Shown here one piece after another: positions 13,593 to 20,081 of a DNA stretch of 20,081 nucleotides. The notes under the pieces were generated by a model. That model ran no database searches and was not told the DNA's origin. It saw only the letters and a list, made by a program, of their open reading frames with translations. The DNA comes from Ruminococcus sp. UBA4385. Lineage in GTDB: Bacteria; Bacillota_A; Clostridia; Oscillospirales; Ruminococcaceae. The stretch is taken from assembly GCA_002391065.1 (NCBI GenBank), contig DGRP01000164.1, forward strand, positions 31,849 through 51,929, in the 5' to 3' direction. Position 1 is the stretch's first letter, and every line of letters starts with the position of its first letter. The translations under genes and the position numbers were made by a program.

Positions 13593-14984
13593 GTGAAAAG
13601 AAAAGCTGCGGTGCTTTGTGCGCTTACGGCAGTAATGCTGTGCTCGTGCAGTGAGCTTGGAGAATCATCTAACAGGATAGCAAGCCTGTCAGCGCCCGTA
13701 ACGGGAATTACCACGACCCTGAGAACCTCTCCGACAACTGTGAGCAGCGCTGTCACTGTAACAGGCGAGATCACTACCTTCAAGACAGCCGCAAAGTGCA
13801 GGAAGATAAACTTTGACGGCGGTTATGTGCTGTTTGCCAATAAAGACGGCACATACACTCTGATGAACAAGGATAAAGACGCTGTGCAGAGCCTCACTCT
13901 GACAGATGATAACGGCGACAAGATCACAATTACACTCAGCAAAGAGGGTATAGGCTGTAAGGTCGGGGATAAAGAGGTAAACGAGTTTCTTTATAAAGGA
14001 AATGTTATTGCAATAAAGAACGGCGTAGTTTATTTTGCAGGAACTAAGGTCGAGTACTATGATACAAGCTTCTCAAAGTTCACTATTTATGACGATGTAG
14101 TTATAGAGTGCGTAGGAAAGAACAAGTTCATTATAAAGGAAGACGGCAAGGACATTGATAAGACCGTTATTAAAGACGATAACGGAAACTCATACTCTCT
14201 GGAGAAGAGGGATAAGGGTATATGGATAGTTAATTCGGCTGATGAGCTTATGCTGTCTGTGGTTATCGGCGGAAAGTATATTGATGTGGCAAACGATCAT
14301 ATTATAGTAAATGGTCAGACACTTGTACCGCCGGGCTCTGACGATATTGCTACAAAGACCACAACCACAACTACCACAACTGCTGAAAAGAAGGAGGATA
14401 AGGAGGATTCCGAAGCGGAGACAACCTCCACCACTACAAAGCAGACTACTGTGGTTACTTATATTGTATATGAGGAGCTTCCTCAGGAGGAATACGAGCC
14501 TGAGCCTGAGCAGCCTGTTGTTACGGAGTCTCCCATGGCAAACAACAAGAACGTGAATATAAGCTCCGAGACTGCCGAGCTTCTCGGTCTTGTGAATGAG
14601 GTAAGACGTCAGCACGGCCTGAACGAGCTTTACGGTCTTGAGCTGCTTGATCAGGCAGCCTCGATAAGAGCAGCCGAGCAGGTAGATCACTATTTCAAGA
14701 CTGAGAGCCTTTCCCACTCCAGACCTGACGGACGGGGCTGTGAGACTGTTATAGAAGAGGTCGGACTGCCCGACTGGACAGCCTTTGCAGAGAACCTTGC
14801 CTACGGCATGAATGCGAACTCCACTGTCAAAGACGTATTCAACTCATGGATGAACTCCGAGGGGCACAGGAACAATATCCTCAATCCCGATGTAAAGTAT
14901 ATGGGAGTTGCCCGCTATGAAGTCAGCAAGGACGGCAATACCTACTATTTCTGGTCGCAGTTCTTCTACAATGATACATTCTGA
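13593..14984 (+). CDS. CAP (SCP/PR1) domain lipoprotein
   Basis: This 463-residue protein starts at a GTG with AAAGGAGG 7 bases upstream. The signal peptide ends in LCSC, with Cys19 the likely lipidated residue. A Ser/Thr-rich stretch follows (about 30-66), then a beta-rich region of unknown family (about 67-245), a Thr-run and acidic linker (about 254-315, with nine Thr in a row) and a C-terminal CAP domain (about 326-463). In the CAP domain His375 (SHSRPDG), Glu400 (AENLAYG), Glu423 and His425 (NSEGHRNNIL) form the conserved cavity. CAP proteins of Clostridia are extracellular; their activity is mostly undefined and a link to the cell wall or spores is often suggested. The gene stands alone, with its own promoter and terminator. 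Confidence 0.87.
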   Translation: MKRKAAVLCALTAVMLCSCSELGESSNRIASLSAPVTGITTTLRTSPTTVSSAVTVTGEITTFKTAAKCRKINFDGGYVLFANKDGTYTLMNKDKDAVQSLTLTDDNGDKITITLSKEGIGCKVGDKEVNEFLYKGNVIAIKNGVVYFAGTKVEYYDTSFSKFTIYDDVVIECVGKNKFIIKEDGKDIDKTVIKDDNGNSYSLEKRDKGIWIVNSADELMLSVVIGGKYIDVANDHIIVNGQTLVPPGSDDIATKTTTTTTTTAEKKEDKEDSEAETTSTTTKQTTVVTYIVYEELPQEEYEPEPEQPVVTESPMANNKNVNISSETAELLGLVNEVRRQHGLNELYGLELLDQAASIRAAEQVDHYFKTESLSHSRPDGRGCETVIEEVGLPDWTAFAENLAYGMNANSTVKDVFNSWMNSEGHRNNILNPDVKYMGVARYEVSKDGNTYYFWSQFFYNDTF

Positions 14985-14990
14985 TTTTTC

Positions 14991-15018
14991 AGCCCGTACC
15001 GTTTGGTGCGGGCTTTTT
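14991..15018 (+). terminator. Terminator of the CAP-protein gene
   Basis: AGCCCGTACC (14991-15000) pairs with GGTGCGGGCT (15005-15014), ten pairs with one G-U, a GTTT loop and a following T run. Confidence 0.87.
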
Positions 15019-15077
15019 GCAGGACATATTCTACAAAAAACAAATGCCTTAATCATACAAGATTTACAATAATACCC

Positions 15078-15106
15078 TTGATTTTTAGGGAATGATAGTA
15101 TATAAT
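15078..15106 (+). promoter_or_regulatory. Sigma-A promoter of the femX-like operon
   Basis: TTGATT (15078-15083), a 17-base spacer and perfect TATAAT (15101-15106), about 43 bases before the start codon. Confidence 0.75.
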
Positions 15107-15149
15107 AATTCTGTATGGTTTAATCTGTTAAAATGAGAGGATTTTTAAT

Positions 15150-16250
15150 ATGGAGATAATCAATAAAGCGGATAAGGAACTCCTGAAAGAGTACGAAAGG
15201 TTCGTTAAAAACAGCGAGTACGGTAACTTCATGCAGTCGCTCAGATGGCCAAAGGTTAAAGAGGGCTGGGGCTGGGACGCTGTCATTTCAAGAGATGCTG
15301 ACGGAAAGATCAGAGGTACCTGCTTAGTTATCACTAAGAAAGTGCCTATCTTCGGTGTCAGATTTTTGTATGCACCTCACGGACCTGTCTGTGACTGGTC
15401 GGACAAGGAGGTCATGCAGGACCTGTTCGAGGGCATAAAGGTGCTTGCTAAAAAGCACAGATGCTATCAGTTTATGTGGGACCCTCCGTTTGAGGAAAAG
15501 GAGGAGGAGAGAACTGCTCTTATTGAGAGCATGGGCTTCTCCCATATACATGACGCTCCCGAGCTTACTACAATTCAGGCAAGAAATAATTATATGCTCA
15601 GGGATATTAAGGGCAAAACACCCGATGAGGTAATGGCAGGCTTTAAGCCCGACTGGCGAAACAGAATAAGAAAGGGTCCTAAAAAGGGCGTTACCTGCGT
15701 TGCAAGCGGCTCTGAAAATCTTGATGACTTTTATCCTCTCTACGAGGCCACAGGTATCCGTGACGGCTTCTCTATCAGAGGTAAGGATTACCTTGCAAGG
15801 TTTATAGACAGTCTCGGGAAGGATAACTGCCGCCTGTTCGTATGCTACTGCGAAGAGGACGGAAAGAAAATTCCTATCTCGGGTGCTATTACAACACAGT
15901 ACGCAGGCAAGACCTGCTACGTTTACGGCGCATCTGCCAACCATCACAGAAACCTCTACCCGAATTACCTTATGCAGTGGACTATGATAAACTGGGCTCT
16001 TGAGGGCAACTGTGATATATACGACTTTATGGGCATACCTTTTTATAAGGACGAGACAAACCCCAACTACGGTGTTTATAAATTCAAGAAGGGCTTCAAC
16101 GGCGAGGTTGTTACCTATGTAGGTGAGTTCTACTATGTGTTTAAGCCGTTTATGAAAAAGATAGTTGACTTCTGTGAGAAGATCGTTATGGATCATCATG
16201 AGAGACAGAGACAGAAGCTTCTCAAAAACAGAAACACAGATATGCAGTAA
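15150..16250 (+). CDS. FemX/FemA-like peptidoglycan-bridge aminoacyltransferase
   Basis: This 366-residue protein has the double-GNAT fold of the FemABX family. The first half contains GNFMQSLRWPKVKEGWGWDA (25-44) and RFLYAPHGPVCDW; the middle has the PDWRNRIRKGPKKGV signature (about 168-182). The second half has ISGAITTQYAGKTCYVYGAS, NLYPNYLMQWTMINWA and YDFMGIPFYKD. The C-terminal KKGFNGEVVTYVGEF is typical. These enzymes use aminoacyl-tRNA to add the first bridge amino acids to lipid II in the cytosol. The family's coiled-coil insertion is not obvious, which suits the shorter clostridial forms. GAGG lies about 10 bases before the ATG. It is the first gene of an operon with a TPR membrane protein and a PopT lipid-carrier translocase. 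Which amino acid is added cannot be told. Confidence 0.87.
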   Translation: MEIINKADKELLKEYERFVKNSEYGNFMQSLRWPKVKEGWGWDAVISRDADGKIRGTCLVITKKVPIFGVRFLYAPHGPVCDWSDKEVMQDLFEGIKVLAKKHRCYQFMWDPPFEEKEEERTALIESMGFSHIHDAPELTTIQARNNYMLRDIKGKTPDEVMAGFKPDWRNRIRKGPKKGVTCVASGSENLDDFYPLYEATGIRDGFSIRGKDYLARFIDSLGKDNCRLFVCYCEEDGKKIPISGAITTQYAGKTCYVYGASANHHRNLYPNYLMQWTMINWALEGNCDIYDFMGIPFYKDETNPNYGVYKFKKGFNGEVVTYVGEFYYVFKPFMKKIVDFCEKIVMDHHERQRQKLLKNRNTDMQ

Positions 16251-17090
16251 ATGAAAGCGTTTGAACTGGTACGCAGATGTCTTCTTGTGCCGATAGGCTG
16301 TCTTGTGATGAGCTACGTCTGCGTGTGTGTTTACTGGATAGCTACAGGCTGTCGGTACGGTGTAAGAGTGTGCTCTGATGTGTTTATAAAAACACTCCCC
16401 TACACGATGATTCTGTCGGGAGCTGCTGTGATACTTGTATCGGTGCTGTCTCTCAGGCGGATAAGCCGTTTTCGCAGGGCAATGGAGAACTGCAAGGAAA
16501 AAGGCGCTGATGAGGAAAGCCTGAAAGAGCTGAACGAAGCTATAAAAAGGCTTGAAAAAAATAAAAGCGTCAGTGATCTTCTCCGGGCATCGGCACTGCT
16601 GAGCTGCGGCCTTTATGAAGAATGCTGTGAGATACTTCAGAGGATCGACCTGAGGGAGCTGTCCTCGGTCGATGAAGAGGAGTATTTCAATATGCTTATC
16701 TATTGCTGTCTTATGCAGGGTGAGCGTGAGCTTGCAGTGAAGCTATACCTTGAGTGCGGCCACTATTTCAACAGAGCGCTTTTAAGGCGTGGAACATCAC
16801 ATATAAGGCATACGGTCGGTATGATATACTATACCGTCGGCGAATATGACAAGGCACTGAAGCTTTTTGAGGAGTCAAAGAAAGAGGCTGATGAAAGCCT
16901 GCTCTGCGAATGTGATCTCTGGGAAGGGCTTTGCTGGGTAAGGCTCGGAAATGCCGAGTCAGCCCGTGACTGTGCAGTAAGGGCGTCGGAGAATGTCTCC
17001 GACAAAAGGCAGGAAAAGAGCCTTGAACATCTTATGCGTGCGGTGACAGCACTTGCAAATACAGTTTCGGAAGGAAAGTATAATATATGA
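16251..17090 (+). CDS. Membrane-anchored TPR-like protein
   Basis: This 279-residue protein has two N-terminal membrane helices (about 8-32 and 50-68) and a long helical C-terminal part (about 72-275) with TPR-like repeats, clearest at HIRHTVGMIYYTVGEYDKAL and WEGLCWVRLGNAESARDCAV. It probably serves as a protein-interaction scaffold in the cytoplasm. It starts at the ATG right after the TAA of the femX-like gene (0 bases between) and shows no ribosome binding site, so it must rely on translational coupling. Its stop overlaps the next start (ATGA). The name of a family beyond TPR is not evident. Confidence 0.75.
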   Translation: MKAFELVRRCLLVPIGCLVMSYVCVCVYWIATGCRYGVRVCSDVFIKTLPYTMILSGAAVILVSVLSLRRISRFRRAMENCKEKGADEESLKELNEAIKRLEKNKSVSDLLRASALLSCGLYEECCEILQRIDLRELSSVDEEEYFNMLIYCCLMQGERELAVKLYLECGHYFNRALLRRGTSHIRHTVGMIYYTVGEYDKALKLFEESKKEADESLLCECDLWEGLCWVRLGNAESARDCAVRASENVSDKRQEKSLEHLMRAVTALANTVSEGKYNI

Positions 17091-17965
17091 TATTAAATGC
17101 GTTCAGGGGCTTTTGCATGGCTCTTGCGGACAGCGTGCCCGGAGTGTCGGGCGGAACCATAGCGTTTCTTATGGGCTTCTATGACCTGTTCATAGAGTCG
17201 CTCAATGACCTTATGGGAAGAGACAGTGAAAAAAGAAAGAAAGCTCTTGTGTTTGTGATAAAGCTCGGCATTGGCTGGGTGATAGGAATGGGACTTGCAG
17301 TAAGTGTTCTCGCAAGCGTTTTCGAGAGTGGTATCTACAGGGTAAGCTCGCTGTTTATGGGCTTTATAATCCTTGCTATCCCCGTTATGGTCTATGAGGA
17401 GCGCAAGAGCCTCAAGGGCAGATACATAAACATTATCTGGACTGTGATAGGAATTGCGCTTGTTGTCGGTATTGCAATGCTCGGCACATCGGGAGAGACC
17501 GATGTTTCCCACATGACGGTCGGTCTTGCAGGCTACACCTTCCTCGCAGGAATGTGCGCTATCTCGGCAATGGTGCTCCCGGGTATTTCGGGCTCGACGA
17601 TACTGCTGACCTTCGGTCTGTATGTGCCTGTAATCACGGCAGTTAAAGATGTGCTTCATTTCAAGCTCTCGTCACTGCCGATCTGCATAGCACTGGGACT
17701 TGGTATTCTGGTAGGTATTTTTGTAACGCTCAGACTTATCAAAAAGGCGCTGGAAAAATTCCGCAGTCAGACAATTTACTGTGTAATAGGCATGATGATA
17801 GGCTCTCTGTATGCAATAGTCAAGGGACCTACTACCCTGAAAGAGCCAAAGCCCGCTATGATGTTCTCGACCTTCAGCGTGGTGTTCTTTATAATCGGAG
17901 CTGCTATTGTATTCGGTATGCAGGCAGCAAAAATGTTCTTTGAGAAAAAAGGCAGCAGCAAATAA
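17087..17965 (+). CDS. popT: DUF368 undecaprenyl-phosphate translocase (PopT family)
   Basis: This 292-residue polytopic membrane protein has two repeated glycine-rich signatures: DSVPGVSGGTIAFLMGFYDL (15-34) and LPGISGSTILLTFGLYVPV (164-182), the inverted-repeat hallmark of DUF368. This family (PopT), with the DedA protein UptA, returns undecaprenyl phosphate across the membrane after envelope polymers are built. That supplies carrier for lipid II and teichoic acid precursors. The start ATG overlaps the upstream stop (ATGA), with AAGGAAAG about 8 bases upstream. Operon linkage with a FemX-like enzyme that modifies lipid II makes sense. The family is certain; the precise lipid in this organism is inferred. 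Confidence 0.88.
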   Translation: MILNAFRGFCMALADSVPGVSGGTIAFLMGFYDLFIESLNDLMGRDSEKRKKALVFVIKLGIGWVIGMGLAVSVLASVFESGIYRVSSLFMGFIILAIPVMVYEERKSLKGRYINIIWTVIGIALVVGIAMLGTSGETDVSHMTVGLAGYTFLAGMCAISAMVLPGISGSTILLTFGLYVPVITAVKDVLHFKLSSLPICIALGLGILVGIFVTLRLIKKALEKFRSQTIYCVIGMMIGSLYAIVKGPTTLKEPKPAMMFSTFSVVFFIIGAAIVFGMQAAKMFFEKKGSSK

Positions 17966-17980
17966 GTCTGCAAAAGTAAA

Positions 17981-18007
17981 AGACCGACATTTGTCGGTCT
18001 TTTTTTT
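17981..18007 (+). terminator. Terminator of the femX-TPR-popT operon (probably bidirectional)
   Basis: AGACCGACA (17981-17989) pairs with TGTCGGTCT (17992-18000), followed by a run of T. On the other strand GGTCTTTTACTTTT follows the same stem, so it can also end the minus-strand zinc-ribbon gene. Confidence 0.9.
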
Positions 18008-18008
18008 G

Positions 18009-18560
18009 TTATTTTATAACTCCCAGAGCAAGCAGCAGTATTATGCCTGCAAATGTGCCCAGAGCACAGAGTGCTAAACCTATTCCCAGAAGCTTGAAAA
18101 ATAATGCAAATCTGTTTACGGGCTCATTGTTTCCTGTCAGAAAATTATATGACGGATATGAGAATGTAGATATTATCACTGACGTTATCAGTATAGTCCA
18201 GGCGGCTAACACCGCAGTAACACCCAGCCCCATAAGGTCGCTTTTCTCATCGACTGCACAGATTATCGAGAAGCCAACGGCATTCAGCAGCGTTATCACA
18301 ATAAAGAAGCTATTACGCCGTTTTATCCAACTGCGAAGCTGCTGCCTTAAATTTTCTTCCTGCTGCCTATGGTTCATAAGAGCACTGTTGCTGTACTGGA
18401 GCTCAACCAGCTTTTCACGGTATGAGGCAAGCTGAGCCTCCTCTTTGATTTCATCAAAGCATACCTCACGGCCGCAATAAGGACAGTATGCATGATAATC
18501 ATTATTTCTTCGCTGCATCTCTCCGCCGCAGAAAGGACAGTTTATTACTACCATATCCAT
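18009..18560 (-). CDS. Zinc-ribbon membrane protein, unknown function
   Basis: This 183-residue protein begins with a zinc ribbon (Cys8, Cys11, Cys26, Cys29; CPFC and CPYC). A helical, probably coiled-coil segment (about 35-80) and four hydrophobic segments follow (about 84-102, 108-131, 150-168, 168-182). The start is the ATG at 18560 with AGGGG about 8 bases upstream; a second ATG two codons later is possible. It has a perfect-consensus promoter and a hairpin leader, and is divergent from sigG. Such zinc-ribbon membrane proteins are common in Clostridia without an assigned role. Confidence 0.78.
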   Translation of the reverse strand: MDMVVINCPFCGGEMQRRNNDYHAYCPYCGREVCFDEIKEEAQLASYREKLVELQYSNSALMNHRQQEENLRQQLRSWIKRRNSFFIVITLLNAVGFSIICAVDEKSDLMGLGVTAVLAAWTILITSVIISTFSYPSYNFLTGNNEPVNRFALFFKLLGIGLALCALGTFAGIILLLALGVIK

Positions 18561-18623
18561 TGTTACTACCCCTGTTTTCCCGTCGTTCTATACGATGACA
18601 CGATCGGGATCCTTGATTTTATG

Positions 18624-18652
18624 ATTATACCATAAATAAGCACTAATGTCAA
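18624..18652 (-). promoter_or_regulatory. Perfect-consensus sigma-A promoter of the zinc-ribbon gene
   Basis: On the minus strand TTGACA (18647-18652), 17 bases, TATAAT (18624-18629). The leader of about 60 bases contains a hairpin, TCCCG and TCGT pairing with ACGA and CGGGA, with one bulged base. Confidence 0.87.
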
Positions 18653-18669
18653 CAATGGCAGTGAGTCTT

Positions 18670-18699
18670 GTATATTTTTGTACTTTTATGGAAATACTC
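18670..18699 (+). promoter_or_regulatory. Sigma-F-type forespore promoter of sigG
   Basis: GTATA (18670-18674), a 15-base spacer and GGAAATACTC (18690-18699) match the sigma-F consensus GYWTA and GGNRANANTW at all positions but the last. sigG is a known sigma-F target in Bacillus. It lies about 29 bases before the start codon. Confidence 0.7.
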
Positions 18700-18727
18700 T
18701 TACCATAAGGCTTTTACGGAGGTATCT

Positions 18728-19504
18728 ATGCAGTACAACAAAGTCGAGATCAGCGGGGTGAACACAGGGGAGCTGGTGACACTAAGCGAAAGGCAGAAGC
18801 TGGAGCTGCTCAAGCGGGCTCACAGCGGAGACAAGGCAGCCCGTGATGAGCTTATCAGAGGAAACCTGAGACTTGTGCTCAGCGTTTTGCAGAAGTTTTC
18901 GGGGCGCTCGGACTCGCCCGATGATCTGTTTCAGGTGGGAGTAATGGGGCTTATCAAGGCGGTGGACAACTTTGACACTAATATGAATGTCAGGTTTTCA
19001 ACTTACGCCGTGCCGATGATAGCAGGTGAGCTCAGGCGGCATCTGAGGGATTATCAGTCGCTCAGAGTTCCCCGCAGCATGAAGGATCTCGCCTACAAGG
19101 CTATGCAGGCAAGGGAGAGCCTCCGAAATGAACGTGCCGATGAGCCTACCGTCGAGGATATTGCAAGGCGGATAGGAGAAAAGCGCAGCGAGGTTGCTGC
19201 TGCTATGGAGTCGGTCTGCGACCCTGTGTCCCTTTACGAGCCCGTCTGCTCAGAGGGAGGAGATACGCTCTACCTTATGGACAGGGTCAGCGATATGACC
19301 GATGACCGCAGCTGGCTTGAGGAAATGTCCCTCAAAGAAGCGATGAAAACTCTCCTGCCGAGGGAGAGGAATATTCTCTTCCTGCGCTTTTTCAAAGGAG
19401 CAACACAGGTTGAGGTCGCAAAAGCAGTGGGAATATCACAGGCACAGGTATCAAGGCTCGAAAAGGGAGCGCTCGACCGCATAAAACGCCAGATGAGAGC
19501 ATAA
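18728..19504 (+). CDS. sigG: RNA polymerase sigma-G factor (forespore sporulation)
   Basis: This protein has 258 residues from the ATG at 18728, where GGAGG lies 5 bases upstream; the frame is open further upstream but that part covers the promoter. The start NKVEISGVNT (4-13) matches the sigma-G N-terminus. Region 2 is DDLFQVGVMGLIKAVDNFD (65-83) and RFSTYAVPMIAGELRRHLRD (89-108). Region 3 follows (VPRSMKDLAYKA). DPVSLYEPVCSEGGD is typical of sigma-G, and the region 4 helix-turn-helix is TQVEVAKAVGISQAQVSRLE (226-245). Sigma-G directs late gene expression in the forespore. In Bacillus and many Clostridia spoIIGA and sigE precede it; here a divergent zinc-ribbon gene does. ylmC/ymxH follows, as in Bacillus. 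Confidence 0.95.
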   Translation: MQYNKVEISGVNTGELVTLSERQKLELLKRAHSGDKAARDELIRGNLRLVLSVLQKFSGRSDSPDDLFQVGVMGLIKAVDNFDTNMNVRFSTYAVPMIAGELRRHLRDYQSLRVPRSMKDLAYKAMQARESLRNERADEPTVEDIARRIGEKRSEVAAAMESVCDPVSLYEPVCSEGGDTLYLMDRVSDMTDDRSWLEEMSLKEAMKTLLPRERNILFLRFFKGATQVEVAKAVGISQAQVSRLEKGALDRIKRQMRA

Positions 19505-19506
19505 TA

Positions 19507-19549
19507 TGTATAGGCAGCACCGCACAATGATTTTGCGGTATTCCTATAC
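19507..19549. repeat. Nested palindrome containing GGCAGCACCGCAC
   Basis: TGTATAGG (19507-19514) pairs with CCTATACA (19543-19550), enclosing ACCGCA (19519-19524) / TGCGGT (19534-19539). Its core repeats the motif at the left edge of the window. It lies between sigG and ylmC and has no U tract, so it resembles a small palindromic repeat rather than a terminator. Confidence 0.5.
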
Positions 19550-19575
19550 AAGCCGCAGTCGGGGGGCTGCGGCTT
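19550..19575 (+). other. Second hairpin between sigG and ylmC
   Basis: AAGCCGCAG (19550-19558) pairs with CTGCGGCTT (19567-19575), nine pairs, followed by AAATTATA rather than a T run. It could weaken read-through from sigG or mark an RNA end. Confidence 0.5.
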
Positions 19576-19599
19576 AAATTATATAAAGGAGAGCTTTCT

Positions 19600-19890
19600 A
19601 TGACAGTAAGTTTTTCGCAGCTCAGAATGAAGGAGATAGTAAACGTATCAACAGGCATGAAGATCGGCTATGCCGATGACCTGGAGCTTGATACCGAAAC
19701 CTCGGAGGTGATATCTATTACTGTTTTCGGCAGGCAGAGAGCCTTCGGGCTTATGGGCAGAGATGAGGATATAGTCATCAGGTGCTCGGATATAAAGCTG
19801 GTGGGAGAGGATACTATCCTTGTGGATATGGGCGAAAATGCGATATCAACAAAAGAGAAGTCTGTAACGGTTGAAAATTTGTTAAAATAG
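19600..19890 (+). CDS. ylmC: YlmC/YmxH family sporulation protein (PRC-barrel)
   Basis: This 96-residue protein has a PRC-barrel-like fold: MKEIVNVSTGMKIGYADDLELDTETSEVISITV (10-42), then RCSDIKLVGEDTILVD (61-76). This pattern is typical of the YlmC/YmxH family found in endospore formers, and it follows sigG in Bacillus subtilis as here. AAAGGAGAG lies about 6 bases before the ATG. The molecular role is unknown. It could be read from the sigG promoter through the two hairpins; no other clear promoter is visible. Confidence 0.87.
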   Translation: MTVSFSQLRMKEIVNVSTGMKIGYADDLELDTETSEVISITVFGRQRAFGLMGRDEDIVIRCSDIKLVGEDTILVDMGENAISTKEKSVTVENLLK

Positions 19891-19905
19891 ATGGTCGAAA
19901 AAACC

Positions 19906-19934
19906 TTGCAAATGAGGGAAAGATGTGATATAAT
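19906..19934 (+). promoter_or_regulatory. Sigma-A promoter of rpsB
   Basis: TTGCAA (19906-19911), a 17-base spacer and perfect TATAAT (19929-19934), giving an untranslated leader of about 120 bases. Confidence 0.78.
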
Positions 19935-19950
19935 ATTAAAGCAATTCGCA

Positions 19951-20037
19951 CGGCCTGGCTTTCGCTGTTGGTCCCTGAGCTTTCAGGGTGTAGGCGAGGT
20001 AAGCGGGCCGGAGGATCAGTAACGCTTGAATAAAGCG
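19951..20037 (+). ncRNA. Structured rpsB leader RNA, candidate ribosomal-protein autoregulatory element
   Basis: CGGCC (19951-19955) pairs with GGCCG (20006-20010). Inside it GCTT pairs with AAGC, and TCGC pairs with GCGA with a three-base GGT bulge. An internal loop leads to CCCTGA (19973-19978) / TCAGGG (19983-19988). A second hairpin CGCTT/AAGCG (20023-20037) lies just before the ribosome binding site. Such leaders often bind the encoded ribosomal protein (S2) to shut off its own synthesis. The fold is seen; the function is inferred. Confidence 0.55.
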
Positions 20038-20062
20038 AAAAAACCAAACAGGAGGGACTACC

Positions 20063-20081
20063 ATGGCAGTAGTATCAATGA
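20063..20081 (+). CDS. rpsB: Ribosomal protein S2, first codons only
   Basis: Only six codons (MAVVSM) are in the window. MAVVSM is the usual start of Firmicutes S2 (continuing KQLLEAGVHFGHQT in relatives). AGGAGGG lies about 6 bases before the ATG. A structured leader and a strong promoter support a ribosomal protein gene. The gene continues beyond the window, where tsf would be expected. Confidence 0.75.

Noticed and set aside
14353..14384. Repetitive ACC/ACA run that might look like a microsatellite or array
   Set aside because: It encodes the Thr linker of the CAP lipoprotein in frame and has no spacer-repeat structure.
15324..16199. A 291-codon open frame on the minus strand
   Set aside because: It is antisense to the femX-like gene, which has a clear family match, promoter and ribosome binding site; the reverse frame has no recognisable domain.
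17093..17659. A 188-codon open frame on the minus strand, rich in His, Arg and Tyr
   Set aside because: It is the mirror of the popT frame; its composition is typical of antisense of membrane protein genes.
1..20081. CRISPR arrays, transposases, phage genes, toxin-antitoxin or defence systems
   Set aside because: No direct-repeat array, transposase, integrase or defence-type domain is visible in any frame.

Overview
The window looks like a chromosome segment from a spore-forming Clostridia bacterium, most likely a Ruminococcus-like plant-polysaccharide degrader (Oscillospiraceae). The reasons are the endospore genes yabP, yabQ, sigG and ylmC/ymxH, Gram-positive cell-wall genes, strong AGGAGG ribosome binding sites, consensus sigma-A promoters, and a mannan-type glycosidase, phosphorylase and esterase set. 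The species call is inference. I see no insertion sequence, phage gene, CRISPR array, tRNA or rRNA.

Left part (1-6640), mostly minus strand. A run of seven genes reads leftward: yabP, yabQ, divIC, yabR, a DUF4321 membrane protein, a lipoprotein and a cytosolic CE2-type SGNH esterase. The first four have the order known from Bacillus. yabPQ has a sigma-E-like promoter, and divIC has its own vegetative promoter. Further right and also leftward are a GH130 phosphorylase with two cre/LacI-like operators, and a secreted GH5-type glycosidase with its own promoter. Together GH5 (outside the cell), CE2 and GH130 (inside) would fit breakdown of acetylated mannan.

Middle (6600-11930), plus strand. An IscR-like Rrf2 regulator stands alone with its own promoter and terminator. 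Next is an operon of four envelope genes: an LtaS-like phosphotransferase, a GT2-GtrA glycosyltransferase, a phosphodiester glycosidase and a small membrane protein. It ends at a strong terminator. A structured intergenic block follows, then gdhA (glutamate dehydrogenase, minus strand), whose leader contains a terminator-like hairpin upstream of the gene.

Right part (13500-20081). A CAP-domain lipoprotein has its own promoter and terminator. A tight three-gene operon follows: a FemX-like aminoacyltransferase, a membrane TPR protein and a PopT (DUF368) undecaprenyl-phosphate translocase. A minus-strand zinc-ribbon membrane protein is divergent from sigG, which has a good sigma-F-type promoter. 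After sigG come two hairpins, ylmC/ymxH, and the promoter, a highly structured leader RNA and the first codons of rpsB.

Most of the window is recognisable. The less explained parts are the LtaS/GT2-GtrA/phosphodiester-glycosidase operon, the gdhA leader hairpin, the rpsB leader RNA, the structured block downstream of gdhA, and a short GGCA(A/G)CACCGCAC repeat.
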